A stretch of 64,000 bases of DNA from Ricinus communis. Its lineage: Eukaryota; Streptophyta; Magnoliopsida; Malpighiales; Euphorbiaceae. The DNA is taken from contig NC_063262.1 of the NCBI RefSeq assembly GCF_019578655.1, positions 5,525,582-5,589,581 of the forward strand, given 5' to 3'. This document shows positions 35,590-48,678 of the stretch, piece by piece. A program made the position numbers and the translations under genes. The notes beneath the pieces are model-generated. The model saw nothing but the letters and a program-made list of their open reading frames with translations. It did no database searches and had not been told where the DNA came from. Numbering within the stretch: position 1 is the stretch's first letter; every line of letters begins with the position of its first letter.

Positions 35590-36950
35590 TTAATAAATAT
35601 ACACTTTATATTTAATGAATCTAATATATGAATATACAATTTATAAGTAATAAACCTAACACTAATAATAAATAAATATATACTTTATAAGTAATAAATA
35701 ATATATTCACGTGTCAATGTCATGTTCATAAGTAAAAGTTGGTGAATATACACTTTATGTTTAATGAACTTTATACTATTAAAAGATAAATATACAATTT
35801 ATAAGTAATGAACTTAAAATTTATATTTAATAAATCTGACACTAATAACAAATGAATGTATACTATATAAGTGATGAGTCTAAAGTTCATATTTAATGAA
35901 CTTGATACTAATAATTAATGAACATAACTTTATAAGTAATGAATATATCTATGTGCATAAAACAAACTAGTATTCATAGATTAAAAAACAACAGTTTCAT
36001 TATTTATAAACTACAAGTTCATCAAATGTATATTTGAGGTTCATTTAATATGGCACACATTAATATTTATAGAAGAGTCATTTAGTCCCACTTAGCTATT
36101 TGTTATTATAATTAAGCTTATTAAATATTTCCTTCATCTAAATAAAATAGTAAAAGAACGTTAATTAGTATGAATATACATTTTATGAGTGATAAATCTA
36201 AAGTTCATGTTTTTAACGAACTTGACACTAATAATAACTGAATATGTATTTTATAAGTAATGAATATATCGTCTATGTATAAAACAAACAGTATTCATAG
36301 GTAAAAAATAATAGAATATATACTTTATAAGTGATGAATCTAAAGTTCATGTTTTTAATGAACTTGACACTAATAATAAATTAATAACTGAATATACATT
36401 TTATAAGTAATGAATATACCGTCTATGTATAAAACAAACAGTATTCATAGGTAAAAAATAATATATTCATTATCTATAAACTACAAGTTCATCAAATATA
36501 CACTTGAGGTTTATTTAATATAGTACACACATTAATATCTACAGAATAGTCATTTACTCTCAATTAATTATTTGTTTCCTATAATTAAGCTTATTAAATA
36601 GTTTTTTAACCTAAATAAAATACTGAAGAAATATTAATTAGTATAAATATATACTTTATAAGTGATGAATCTAAAGTTCATGTTTAATGAACTTGACACT
36701 AATAGTAAATAAATATATACTTATAAGTAATAAATATATCATATGTGTATAAAAAAATATATCAGTATTCATAGGTTAAAAATAACGAGTTCATTATTTA
36801 TAAACTACAAGTTTATCAAATATACATTTGAGGTTCATTTAATATATTACACACTTTAATATATATAGAAGACTATTTGTTTTCTATAATCAAATTTATT
36901 AAATACTTTCTTAATCTAAATAAAATACTAAGAATACGTTAATTAGTATG
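35590..36950 (+). repeat. Composite tandem repeat array
   Basis: The phrase ACTTTATAAGTGATGAATCT, followed by AAAGTTCATGTTTAATGAACTTGACACTAATA, recurs with changes; its GTGATGA core stands near 35871, 36189, 36331 and 36662. Spacings of about 318, 142 and 331 bp show a short unit (about 142 bp) alternating with a long unit that adds TAAACTACAAGTTCATCAAAT, TTGAGGTTCATTTAATAT and AATTAAGCTTATTAAATA. More diverged partial units precede 35860. Non-coding. Confidence 0.8.
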
Positions 36951-37141
36951 GACTAAAGAGAGTAAATAGTAATAAAATTTTAAATAATAATATAATTAAT
37001 ATTAATAAAAAATAAAATTATTTTTAAAATCAAATATTTAATAAAATTATTAATTTATTAATATCAATTATAAATTTCATATTCTGAGTTTTATAATGAA
37101 TTAGTTTGTAACATAACTATTTTATTATTCAAAAATATAAA

Positions 37142-37174
<33 letters not shown>

Positions 37175-37665
37175 GAAATAACTAAATAAAGCTCTGAAAA
37201 TAAATATTATGGACGTATAAAATGATTCAGATTTACTGTTGTGTGATTTTATGTCCATAATATAATTCACCAATCTAAAATATGTTTTTTTAATTTGAAT
37301 TGAATGGATCTGATTGGTGCGCTGTTAATTTTTGTTAACAAATAAGCATCCAAACAGGCCCATCCACGTAACAATAGTAAGCAAAAATGAGCTCATTATG
37401 GGTCTAGCCCAGAAAAATTCATTGAAGCAAAAAAAAAACCTGGAATAGACGTAGTAATAGGGGATTATTATTTTTCTTAATCCCCTATTTTCACTCTCTC
37501 ATAGTCATGTTGAATGGTATTGAATGCGTTATTGAGTTGTAACAATTTTTTTTTCCTGGTTGAAAGTTAATTGATTAGTTCATTAAATAAGCCATACTTT
37601 TATTTTAGATTTTATTATTATATCTCTATTTTTTTTTACTCGTAAGAAAAATTTTAGATCTCTCA
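36951..37665. other. AT-rich intergenic DNA with a TA microsatellite
   Basis: (TA)n near 37143-37168. ATCCAAACAGGCCC at about 37349 resembles an hAT-type terminal sequence, but no partner was found. No gene. Confidence 0.4.
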
Positions 37666-37669
37666 ATAC

Positions 37670-38095
37670 AACTTCAACAGTGTTTTTTATTTTAAAAAAT
37701 ATAATTTTTATTATAAAAAGCATTTTACAGAATATTTACATTTAAAATTAAAATATTTTATTTAAATTTAATAATTTTTTTATATTTTATTCTATATCTT
37801 ATTTTATTTTCCTATAAATATTAATAGTTTTAGTTTTTTTTATTTTCTTTTTAATTTTTACCAATGGAAAAATAAAAATTAAAAATATCAATTGAATCAA
37901 ATACGTATAATTTTTAGTGCATTTATTAAATATAGAGTAGAGAGTGAAATTTAGCTTTTTATATATAGAAAGTTAAATTGACTCACTACTATATATTTAA
38001 AAATTAAAAAATATATTGAAATGTTATTTTATGATATAACTCTTTAAAATAAAAGAATTTATATATATAGAAAAATATATTGAAAATACTCTTAT
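37670..38095 (+). repeat. Dispersed 400-bp repeat, copy B
   Basis: Second copy of the repeat at 30130-30545, same orientation, about 7.5 kb away, considerably diverged. The right end carries TACTCTTATAGGTGAGA, partly inverted to the left-end ACATCTCTAATAGTG of copy A. Confidence 0.65.
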
Positions 38096-39505
38096 AGGTG
38101 AGAATTTAAAATAACATGACCAAATTTTACCACAGCTGAGACATGAACAAAATTTTATAAATAATTGGATTTTTTTTCTTCTTGTTTTGAAGAGTACCGG
38201 ATTTAATATATGCTATTATTTTATCAAATTATGGTCTGGTCTGAGTAGTAAGTGATATTTTATTATCAAATGGAAATCCTCCCATCTCCTGTTTAAAAAA
38301 TAAAAAAGACACATTGAAAAATTATACATTCATATAAGTTAAAATTGTATTATATTATTGAAATAGAAAAGAGAAGAGGGAAGGGGTAAATGGTGGGATA
38401 AAAGAGCAAAATCACTATTTTAGGAACTTGTGTAAGTGAGAGCGACTTCTCGACATTAAAAATTTATGATCGCAAATGACGAAACTACCCCACCCTTCCC
38501 TTCCCTGCCCTGCCCTTCTGCCAGCTACAGTTAAACAGTACAGGTAAAACACAAAGCACGCTTGTTCGTACACTCTAAGGTCAATTTATCGAGAGTATTG
38601 GACTTCGGACAGCAACTGCAGTCTGCATTAAATATTTTATATATCCATTGCTTTTTATTATTATTATTATTATTATTTTCTATTTTCCTTGGAGAAATTA
38701 ATTAATTATTTAATTGACATTTATTAATGAATATGATGTTTAATCTTTTCAAAACGTGACAGTGATATAATATAGCATTTGACGAACCTTTCCTTTCCCG
38801 TAAGTCAGAGATTTTATATTTCTTGTCCTAACTAAATGCCTTTGTTTCCTATGACAAAATTACTCTCCACTAGAAATTTGTCTATTTTAAGAGATATAAT
38901 CTCACATATATTAAGAATTTATTTGTGTTTATATATATATATATTTATTAAGCTGCTCCAGTCGAAACTAATTAATTTTAATTTAAAATTATATAATATT
39001 AAAATTTTATTTTATTTTATTTTAAATTCAATTTCTATATATATTCGCATTATTTTAAAAAATGCTATTCTATACACGAGAGATGTCAAATAATTTCAGA
39101 GAAATCCGTCAAGTTGTTTCTCAATTTAGCTGCACGCACGGGTGCTAAGTATGTGACTATCATACTAAAGTGGGGTAATTATAAAACTTTATTGAATACT
39201 TTATAATTTAAAAAAAAAATCTAGTACAATTCTCTTTCTGATGAAGAAAAGGGGGACATCCCCAAGCCAAGAAAAAGATTACATATCGATTAACTGACCA
39301 CTAATAGCACCTATGTGATCCTTATAAAGCAGGCTACTAATTCCATGAGGAAGATTAGAGAAGTGAGTCCCATATTCCCTTTTCAAAAGCTTTATTTCGC
39401 CATCCAAATCTGCACAAGGATCCGCCTCGGGGCACCTGAATACACCTAATCCAATTTCTTTCAGTCTTTTAGAAGTTTGTCAATTCTAGAAACTAGCTTT
39501 CTTGC
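38096..39505. other. Intergenic DNA with a short C-rich patch
   Basis: At about 38440-38580 there is a patch with CCCTGCCCTGCCCTTC that is much richer in C than its surroundings, and a (TTA)n run at about 38656-38677. A minus-strand patch at 39240-39500 is of genic composition, but its translation (with the phrase GEIKLLKREYG) was not recognised. No gene called. Confidence 0.35.
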
Positions 39506-39507
39506 TG

Positions 39508-39988
39508 TTAGGGATGGTAATCAAGCGGATTTGGATAAGGTTTGGAATAGATTTGAAATTTATTTTTACTATCCGTATTTGGTTTGGATTTAAACCTGCG
39601 GATGTCTATTATCTAAATCCAATTATATTAAAATTTATTATATTTTTATTATTTAGAATATTATTTTAAATTTTACTAAATTTATGTTTGAATTGTATTA
39701 ATATATTAAATATGTAATGCTGAATATTTAAATTTGACTAGTTTATATTTTATTTTTTTAATAGAATTTAATTATTGTAAACGAGTACGGTAAATGGATA
39801 CATATTTAATTACTCGAATATTTATATAAATGGATAGGATATCCGCTACTTATTTAAATATCTATAAATTATTTAATAATTATTTAATTTAAATAAATTT
39901 TAATAGTTCGGGTAGTATGCATATATTTTTATTCAGGGTTTGGAATGGTTTCGGATAATAAAGACAATCTTTTAATCGAGTTTAGAAA

Positions 39989-40038
<50 letters not shown>

Positions 40039-40085
40039 CAAATTTAAATTCAGATATTCTTAAATGGACGGATTTTCTATTCGCT
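39508..40085 (+). mobile_element. Possible hAT-type MITE remnant
   Basis: Begins TTAGGGATGGTAATCAAGCG, the usual start of plant hAT-type elements (TAGGGATGGCAA). The interior repeats GGATA, ATCCGC and TTATCC words as these elements often do. It includes a 44-bp (AT)n run at 39991-40034. The matching right terminus was not found. Confidence 0.35.
39991..40034. repeat. (AT)n microsatellite
   Basis: 44 uninterrupted bases of alternating A and T, inside the possible hAT remnant. Confidence 0.95.
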
Positions 40086-41468
40086 GTGCCGGAACCTACT
40101 CCAGAGCCGGGGCTGAATCTACGTCCAAAATGATCCTCCCATACAGCCCAGGTTCAAGCCATGTTTAAGCCCATTAAGGTACTCCATAATTCTGCCTCTA
40201 AAGTAGGGAAAACCATTCCTTTATTTTAATGTTAAAGTGCGAGATCAATTTATTATTTAATATAAAAATAAGAGTAAGCGAATAAAATGATAATGTATTT
40301 AATCAGCAATTTAATTACCTCCCGTAAGTAGCTTTCCTAATAGCAAGTTGCACCATCGTAAAAATATATTATAAAAAGATACTTAACACCGCAACCAACG
40401 TTTTTGCTTATAATTAACTAAATTCAAACCTACAAATATGAGGCAATTAGGCGCAAAAAATAACATACTTGTACACATTGACCCATCAAAACTTAGGAAA
40501 TATATTAAGAATTTCAATAATTAAAACTAAGTTGGTATAGCTTTTGCATTATAAGACCAACTAAGATACGCTTTCCTTTGAAAATATTATTTCTACACAT
40601 GAAATACAGAAACGTCGAGAAAGCTGCATGCAATCAACTGTCATAGAAGAAACCCTAATGAAAGAAGTAGTGAAGTTGGTTAGAGAAGAGGGAGAGGCCC
40701 GTGAGGACAAGTAACGTTAGAGAAATGGCAAATGCAGTTTAGTGGTCTAATGTGGTAGTATGGGATTTACATGTTATTTGTTTGGTTTTTTTTTTTGGTT
40801 CTTCTCATCACGGGAATCCAGCCACCCCTCTCACGTGTTCCTCTCTCGCCCCTGTCTTTGAGAAATGTAGTTGCCAAATATATGAATGTTCCATCTGGAA
40901 TGAGCTGGTTTGCTCAGAAATGGGCATGTAGTTTTTGCGGCTGTCCACGTTTATGTCCCTGTTCTCATTTAGATCTTCCTTAACGACTTTGGTCGGTACT
41001 CTTGTTTTTGTTAGGTTTTTCTTCCCAACAAGGTGCGCTGTGCTGAAGCCTGAAATTAATGATGTTACAAACTAACTATCCCACTCTTTTTATTGCCTTT
41101 CTTTTAGTTTAAGGCCTGTTCTGATAGCTCAGTTCACATGTAAATCTTTTCCACAAATGATTTTGGCTAATCATTTCAATTTTGATAATCTTAGAGAAAT
41201 TAGCAAAATTTAATTTTTAGAAACTATACTCTTATATATATTACCACTGATATAGTAATATTGATAGTGTACATATATATATATATAAGGTATAGTTGTT
41301 CAACTTTTCCTATCTTTATTTCTTTTTCCTTTGATCTTTATATTCTGATATTAAAGGTTTCTGAAGTATGCTGATGATACTGTGTCATTGATGATTTCAT
41401 GTAGTTTGGCAAAAAATTTTGAAGTATGGGTACATGATCCTTTACACGTAAGATCTATTACTCATGTA

Positions 41469-41532
<64 letters not shown>

Positions 41533-44275
41533 TCAAATAATCGAGTATGTGCAACCATCTAATGTCACACATATTTCTATGTTATATACTTCTTTTTGTT
41601 TTTAAAAAAATAGATATGATTACCGTGTTAGTTGTTAGGTTAGAGGGAAGAGGAGTTTTATTTTATAAAGTGAGAAATAAATCAACACATTTTGAAGAAT
41701 GAAGGTCTTAAACTTGAGACCTCAATTTCCGTCACTAAATGCCTGACCATCAGACTAAAGCCTCATACAAGTAAAATTAACCAATTCTTAAATTAAGAAA
41801 CCAAAATTTTTGAGAGCATTTAATTCTATATATTTATATTAAATTATTTTTTTTCCATATCTAATGTATTCACAAATAAATTTTCAGACTGGTACCAAGA
41901 GGATAGAATCCTAGAGTCAATAGAAAATAAAAATATTTTCTGTCACCAATTAAACTAATCTTCTTAGATATTAAATTTATATTTTATTTAATATGTGAAG
42001 TTAATTCATGAAATTGAAATATAATTTAAAAAAAAATTATAGAGTCCATCGTATATTTAAACTGTGAGATCAATTGAATTTGAAGCCATTTTATGCAGCC
42101 CATCCCTTTGGTGTGCCGAAGTCTGGCATGACATTTGTAGCAGGGTGAGGGATAATTAGACAAAAATGAAGGATTATACCAATAAGAATTGAATTAGCTA
42201 CTAATTACACAATCTTAAATGTAATAAAATTCGTAATTAGCATAATTTTCCTTTTTTTTTTTTTTTTTTGAGGAAAGAAATAATTTGTATTAAGAAACGA
42301 AGAAATAATTTTCCTTTTTCCAGATGTGCACTAGTTATTGTCAGTTTCCTACAAATGCTGCATTCAGTGGACTGTGAGACGGAAGCCCAATTAGTCTCCT
42401 TATTCTTCTTTTAGAATTGTTTCTAAAATTAGAGCGGTGATGGGGAGACTCTTGTGGATAATAAACAACTCCTAATAAAGATCTTCATATTAACATTCAT
42501 AATGCCATAAATATGAACCTTATTATCAATAATTTATTCATTATTATTGGAGTGGCAATTATTCCAATAAGGTAATTCACCGGAATACTTGCAAATTGTC
42601 ACAAATGAAAGAAAAGTTCAATGATAAAAGTTGTAGAAAAAGAAACACAGACCGAACTAAAACTTAACCAGTTTTAAATGGCTATAGTGCAATTTGTCCT
42701 AAACTCTCATCATTGGACCCAAAAAAGAAAAAGATTGTTATGTAATTCAAAAATAATATCAATACACTAATTTTTACGACTTTAAGGGGACTGAGAGGAT
42801 TAATTAATTATGTCTAAAACTTCAACTTAGATTATCAAAAGATTAGTAAAGGGTATAATTGTAGTAGAATAGTGAGCAGCATGGAGTATACATATAATAA
42901 TTGTAAAACCATGATGAACTCACGTGACAGTCATTTCAGACTCCTTTCACCAGTAAGTGATGATGACCATGATCAGCACTTCCTTTATTTACTGTTTCTT
43001 TTTCTTTGTAAAGCTTGTTTTCTTCCACCATCCAGTTGTATTTTTTAAGGTATATTTATCTAGAATGAATTTAAAACATGTCAAATGAAATTTTTATAGA
43101 TAATAAAACATTATTTCAATAATTTTAATATAATTATATACATAAAGTTTAAATTCAAAAATTTAATTGAATTAAAAAAGATTTTCCAATTGTATACATA
43201 AAGCTTAAATTTAAAATTTAAAACAACTCTTACTATTTAATTTCCACGCTTTTATATAAATTCACTGTAAGGACACTATTCACCAAAACTAGGATCTGGA
43301 GTCTCTTGATTCCTGTTCTGGGTAAGCAAGGTCTAGAATTTTGATCTCAAATATTTTTATGGTTTGCCCATTATTTTCCAAAGGAAATCAATGACCAAGT
43401 TATTAAACTAATTATATTTATAGGGGATTTGGTCAATCTTTTTACCTTTCAGTAAATAACTTTTTTTCTTTACAAATCCCTGAACGTGATTACATTGATG
43501 CGGTACAAAGATCTGCCGAGTAAATGGAAAATATTCTGCTCTACCAAAAATGTGTATATATCAATAAATAAATGCGATACATCAGTAAAATGTGTGTTAT
43601 ATTAGTATAGTTTGACGTTAATATTTAATGTTATTAACAGAATAAATAACGTATATCTGTATTTTCTTTAACAAAAAAAAATTAACTAAATACTTCATTT
43701 TTCTTATAAAAAAAAGTGAAATCACATGCATATTATTTATATTTCCCCTAATTATAGTTTTCATGACCCCAACTAGAATTATATAAAACAATTTTTGAAT
43801 GTGATTATCATTCAAATCCGTTTAGGATATCCCTTATCCTACTAATAAATCTCATCAATTGGTCAAGACATGAAAAAATTCCAGATTATATGTTTTTTTC
43901 TTTATATTTGTGAAAAAATGAAAATTATAAAATTATATATACATTTTGTTATCCATGGAAAATCCAAGACTATACAACATTCAACCATAAAAACTATAGA
44001 TTTCACCTAATCTAAAGAAGAGGACAGACTCCACTAAAGTTAAATGTTACAGATTATAATGTTTGCCAGAGAGATCCTAACATGCAAGTTACCAGAATTT
44101 GAAAGAGCATCGTATCCTTACAGAGAGACAAAAGAAAATGTCTTGGTTTTATTTCTTAAGGTCATGGTCCAATGGGAGAGCTTATTATATATATCCATGC
44201 TACTTTTTCTGTGTTACTGTTAACTTGCAGACGCAATTGAGCGGAAGGGAAAAAGATAAAAGCAGATAATAGTAA
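40086..44275. other. Intergenic DNA, no gene recognised
   Basis: Includes a long (TA)n tract at about 41472-41527 and a GC-richer patch at 40640-41060 with a 70-codon frame of no known family (not called). At about 41700-41760 there is an AACTTGAGACCTC ... CTGACCATCAGACTAAAGCC phrase of the kind found in plant retrotransposon debris. Confidence 0.35.
41472..41527. repeat. (TA)n microsatellite, longest in the window
   Basis: About 56 uninterrupted bases of alternating T and A in intergenic DNA. Confidence 0.95.
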
Positions 44276-44551
44276 CAACAGCAGGCAGGTATATATATAT
44301 ATATAAGAAAATAGAATTGTGTGTATCTGTCTGAGAGTAAACTAGATCTCCGGGTTTCCAGAGAAAGAGTACAACGCTATATGCAGAAAGCTAGAATAAG
44401 ACAAATCAGAAAGAAAAAGATGCATCCCCACCGTTTAAACCCCCTGTTACGGCACTGCTGCTGGAGATGGGCATCTTTCCAGCATTAAGCCTCTTTCCTT
44501 TGCCATGTACTTTCATCTCTGCATCTCTTATATATTTACACACAATACTTG

Positions 44552-44594
<43 letters not shown>

Positions 44595-44830
44595 ATCATC
44601 AGGTTCAGTCTAGGGCTAGTTATTATTTTGTCATTACGTATCTGGTTTCTAGCCACTGGATGTCAATGTAATTCAGTCAATCACTTCGAGGCTAGCCCAG
44701 TTCATAAGTGCATGTGTTTACTCCCATCTTCGCCTATCAGATCTCTCTCTCTCTCTCTCTCTCTCCCTCTCTTGCTTTGTTTTTTCCTTTTTCTTTTCTT
44801 TTTTCCTTTTCATTTCTTTTCTTGTTAAAT
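44276..44830 (+). other. Transcript-like patch with hairpin, TA and CT microsatellites
   Basis: Composition is close to that of plant leaders or non-coding transcripts. TGCTGGAGAT-GGGC-ATCTTTCCAGCA at 44459-44484 forms a tight hairpin. (TA)n lies at about 44556-44590 and (CT)n at about 44742-44765. No protein family was recognised and no known conserved miRNA sequence was spotted. Confidence 0.25.
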
Positions 44831-44917
44831 GAGCTCCTATTACTTTGGAATTTAAGACCTTATATATAGATATGGAGGTAATTTTTATTTTAAGAAGTTG
44901 AGATTAAAAATATTACA

Positions 44918-45315
44918 AATAAGCTCTTGACCTTTTAGCTAAAGTGCAATTGAATCTTTAAACGTTAAAGTAACTTAATTATATCTCTAAAGTTTGTAAA
45001 CAGTATTAAAGTTAATTACAGTCTACTATTTTATCATGTAATGCATGATGATCAATTAATTTTAAATGCTAAAAGTAACTGTCTTAACTCTTTCCAATTT
45101 AAATTCTTTTTACACACGAGAGATTACTAATTATATAAAATGATAATTTTTTTTTTCATTTTGATAAAGAAAAATCAATACTATTATTATTAATTAAAAC
45201 AGAGTCAATCCCAAAGATATAATTATTTCATTTTTCTTAAATTTAGAAGTGTAATTGAACTATTCTAAAATCTAAAATTTTAATTACACTTTGTTTAAAG
45301 TTTTAAGAATTTATC
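44918..45315. mobile_element. MITE-like element with about 75-bp terminal inverted repeats
   Basis: The left end (AATAAGCTCTTGACCTTTTA, AAAGTGCAATTGAAT, AATTATATCTCTAAAG) faces its imperfect reverse complement at about 45237-45315 (TAGAAGTGTAATTGAACTAT ... TTTAAGAATTTATC). 400 bp, non-coding. No target duplication resolved. Confidence 0.65.
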
Positions 45316-47216
45316 TTTCGCCAATCGTACAACTCTAAGAATGTAATCTAGAATTCGACTTGAGAAATACTTCTTTTGCTTATACATTATTATATTATTC
45401 TTCAAAGATGAAGTTAAATATTTTAGCATTCACTTAATAATAGCTAAACTGTTACCTTTTGTTTTGGAAACAAAAAGTAAGAGAAAATAAATAAGAGGGT
45501 AGAAAGTTAAAAATTCTAGTCCTCTGTGGTGTATGTGTAGTAGAGCATAGTGGTGTGAGAAGTTTGAAACCTTCTCTCTGTCTCTCCTCTGCCATCAATG
45601 GCAGAGGGTAGAAGAGATCCAAGGAAGATGGTACAATTTAATGGGGATTTAGAGTTAAGGCTTGTCAACTTGTGGCTAGAGGTGGCAGATGACAGTAAAA
45701 TTTAAAAACAAAAAATGCGATACTTTACCCTTTGATTGGCAAATTCTTTCTCCTCTAGGATGAGCAGCCTTCAAGATAGTGCAAATAAAATTCTTAAACA
45801 GTGGTATTATTTATATATAAAATTTCTTGACATGAACAATACCAATGATTAATTATTATATTTTTATTATAATTAATGATATGTAGTTCTTAAATTTACT
45901 CTATTTCTAATAGTAACTTATACAAATATAATTAATATATCGACTAATAAATACTTTCTAATAAAAGATTATTTTAATCCTCAAAGAAGCATATCAATTA
46001 TGTACTTGTTAATAATACTGGAAAAGCAAAAGGAATCCGAAAATATTCAAAATTTTATTATGGAAGAATTTTGAAATATTAAATTTAATATAATATTGTT
46101 TGCTATGCTATTTATAATTTTTTACTACATATATTTAATTTTTTGTTAGTCAAATATTATACATATACATTCTTTTAAATAAATAAGTATATTTAATTTT
46201 TCAATGTAGAACATATTTATAATCAAATTAATTGTAGCAGTCTATCGAATGTCTAGATAAGAAATAAATTAATTTAAAATTCGAAAAATATTATCCAAAA
46301 GAAATTAGAAAGTAAAAATAATTTAAATTATTATTTTAATTAATAATAATTTATTAATAGAGAAAAATTAAAGGCCAAAAATAGAGATTCAAATTCTAAA
46401 ACACCCACTTTTCTAGTTTTTATTTTCCATCATTCAAACATGAAGGAAAAAATAAAAAATTCTTATATAGATACATTAATGGCCTGTTTGGTTCGACTAA
46501 TCAATACAACTGGTAGCTGGTAGCTAATAAGTTAAATTATTTAATAAATTTTTATTAACAGTTACTATTAGTATGTTAAATAACCATTAAAAGTATAGTT
46601 TATCATTAAATATATTTTATTATATTATATTATATTTAATGATACAAATTAATAAAATAACTTACAAAGTTAAATTTTCTTAGCTCAATTATATTTATTA
46701 TTAAGAATATTTATAAAAACTATTTTAAAAGTAAACATTTGAATTTAAATTCTACTAATAAAAATTTCTAATTTTAAATATCATTATTATAAATATTATC
46801 ATTATTTAATTATTAAGAATAATTTTAAAATATAAAAAAATTTATATGAGATCAACTTAAAGTAAGTTATTATTAATAAATTTTAATAAGATAATAGTGT
46901 TCAACTAAAAAAAGAATCAAATTAGTTATCAGTTGATAATAAAAAGTTCTAAAATAGAAATCAATCATCAGCTGATAAGAAAAATCTCTAATATAGAGAT
47001 GATATAATCAGCCGCTGATTAAGACTATATTATAATATCAATTGATGTTTTTTAAATATTTATCAAACGCTTTAATATAGTTATTTAATGAGAAATAACT
47101 ATTTGCTGCATCAAATTTCTGAACTAAATATTTTCTAAATCGATAATTGATTGATATGTATTTATCAATTTTAAATAATAAAATATATATTAATTATCTA
47201 ATACTAAAATATAAAA

Positions 47217-47261
<45 letters not shown>

Positions 47262-48240
47262 TATTTATATATCGTACGCATATAAGTTGAGATAATTTTT
47301 TTTTTTTTTAAATTTACAAACTTTCTTCTCGTTTTTGTTTCTTTTCTTTCTATATCATATTTCCCTTCCATTCACTTTTCCGAAATATAGGGTTAAGGCC
47401 TGAGAATGGGGCTAGATTAATTTGAGATATAGAGAAGGGAATTTCGAAACGTGTGAGCTTTGCATTTGGAGAGTGTAAAAGTGGGGTAATAAAAGGGACA
47501 TTACATGGGAAGGAATAGACAAGGCTACTGGTATGGCTGGCATGATTTGCAGAGCCCCCACTGCTAGCTGCTGTTCTTTCTGCTAGTAACCTCTCCAATC
47601 CCTCCTCTCTCTCTCTCTCTCTCTCTCTTCCTGCTGCTGCCTACTAAATTCTGTCATTGATGCTCTGGTTTCACTTATGTAGCCTACATTCTATCAGATC
47701 ACATCAAGCATACAATGGCATCTGTTCAATATTCATGAACCTTAACGTACTAATCATGGACCCAATACATTAGATAAAGGATCACTACCCTATGGCTCTA
47801 ATGCTTTCTGTTTTGTTTAATGTGTAAAGAACTTACATTCTTCATTCACTACTTATTCTGCGAAATTTTCGTGTATATGTATCTTCACTCTTCAGTTTAA
47901 TGATTAAAAGATGGAAATATTCTTGTTCAAATAAAAAGATTACATGCTTATTTGCTATATAATTAATGGTTTGATTCAATTTTTATCTCAATTCAACAGA
48001 TGATATCACGTTCCCGCTTTTACAGTTTGACGAATCAATATTTTATAAATAAAAGTATATAATATATATTATAGGTACATGATCTTGTGGGTATATACAT
48101 GTGTTAGCTTTGTGAATGAATAAGGAAGCCGAGGAAGAAAAGAAGAAAAAGAAAAAGTTAATTCCCAATTTCCTTACAATGCCTCGGATTTCATGAGTTC
48201 TCCTGATGGCACATCAATTCCTATCTAATTGTTTTTAAAT
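45316..48240. other. Intergenic DNA upstream of the DOF gene
   Basis: AT-rich. GGCCTGTTTGGTTCGACTAA at about 46482 is the sort of terminus carried by plant hAT/PIF-type elements and may mark a decayed one up to about 47120. (TA)n lies at about 47221-47257. A GC-richer patch at 47340-47660 ends in (CT)n at about 47604-47628. No gene called. Confidence 0.35.
47604..47628 (+). repeat. (CT)n microsatellite
   Basis: About 25 bases of CT repeat roughly 1 kb upstream of the DOF coding sequence. Confidence 0.9.
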
Positions 48241-48299
48241 GTGTAGTTGTGGATCTCTCTATTCTGCCAGATCAGTTTCAGATCATCTGCCTTCTTGTC

Positions 48300-48664
48300 T
48301 TCACACTCTTATATACTCTCTCTCTACACAATTTTGTGTGTATATATATACCTATACCTTTTTTTTCTTCTAGTGAGATCATCAACTCTCTATCTATCTA
48401 TTTCCCTCTCTCTTCTTCTCTCTCTTTCTCTCTCATACAGTCTTTATTTATTCAATTAGATCTAACCTCTAAAGTCATCTGTTTATATGCAAGAAACCCT
48501 TTCTTGATGATTATCACAAGAACCCATCAACATCTACTGCTACTTGTACATCTATCTCTGCTCCATGCATGAAACCATTCAATTATTTTTGCCTCTGCAA
48601 AAGGAAACTGAACTACCCATAACCCCTACGCCACTTCTTTTCTCATTTCCATCTCTTTCTCTCC
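48300..48664 (+). promoter_or_regulatory. Probable core promoter and CT-rich leader of the DOF gene
   Basis: TATATA-containing stretches near 48308 and 48343 are followed by a pyrimidine-rich tract (about 48375-48440) of the type common in plant 5' leaders. The transcription start is not known; if it lies near the second TATA, the leader is about 250-300 nt and holds the upstream ORF described next. Confidence 0.4.
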
Positions 48665-48678
48665 ATGATGTCCCCTAA
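48565..48678 (+). other. Upstream ORF overlapping the DOF start codon
   Basis: An ATG at 48565 opens a 37-codon frame (MHETIQLFLPLQKE...) whose stop TAA at 48676-48678 lies 11 bases beyond the main ATG at 48665, in a different frame. If the transcript includes it, ribosomes that translate it pass the DOF start, which normally lowers main-frame translation. Presence in the mRNA and conservation are untested. Confidence 0.5.

Noticed and set aside
35590..36950. Possible CRISPR-like or centromeric array
   Set aside because: Plant nuclear context, units diverged and of two lengths, only a few copies; an ordinary local tandem repeat explains it.
39240..39505. Genic-looking minus-strand stretch with EIKLLKREYG
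   Set aside because: Short, interrupted, and not matched to any domain I could name with confidence.
40771..40983. 70-codon frame with a hydrophobic start and Cys-rich end
   Set aside because: It resembles a small secreted protein superficially, but there is no homologue I recognise, no clear promoter and no conserved cysteine pattern.
41700..41765. tRNA-like phrase (AACTTGAGACCTC ... GACCATCAGACTAAAGC)
   Set aside because: Does not fold into a cloverleaf and lacks a proper B box; typical of retrotransposon or SINE-like debris.
48247..48572. Two long overlapping frames upstream of the DOF gene
   Set aside because: They are produced by the pyrimidine-rich promoter/leader (runs of Leu and Ser) and are not credible proteins.
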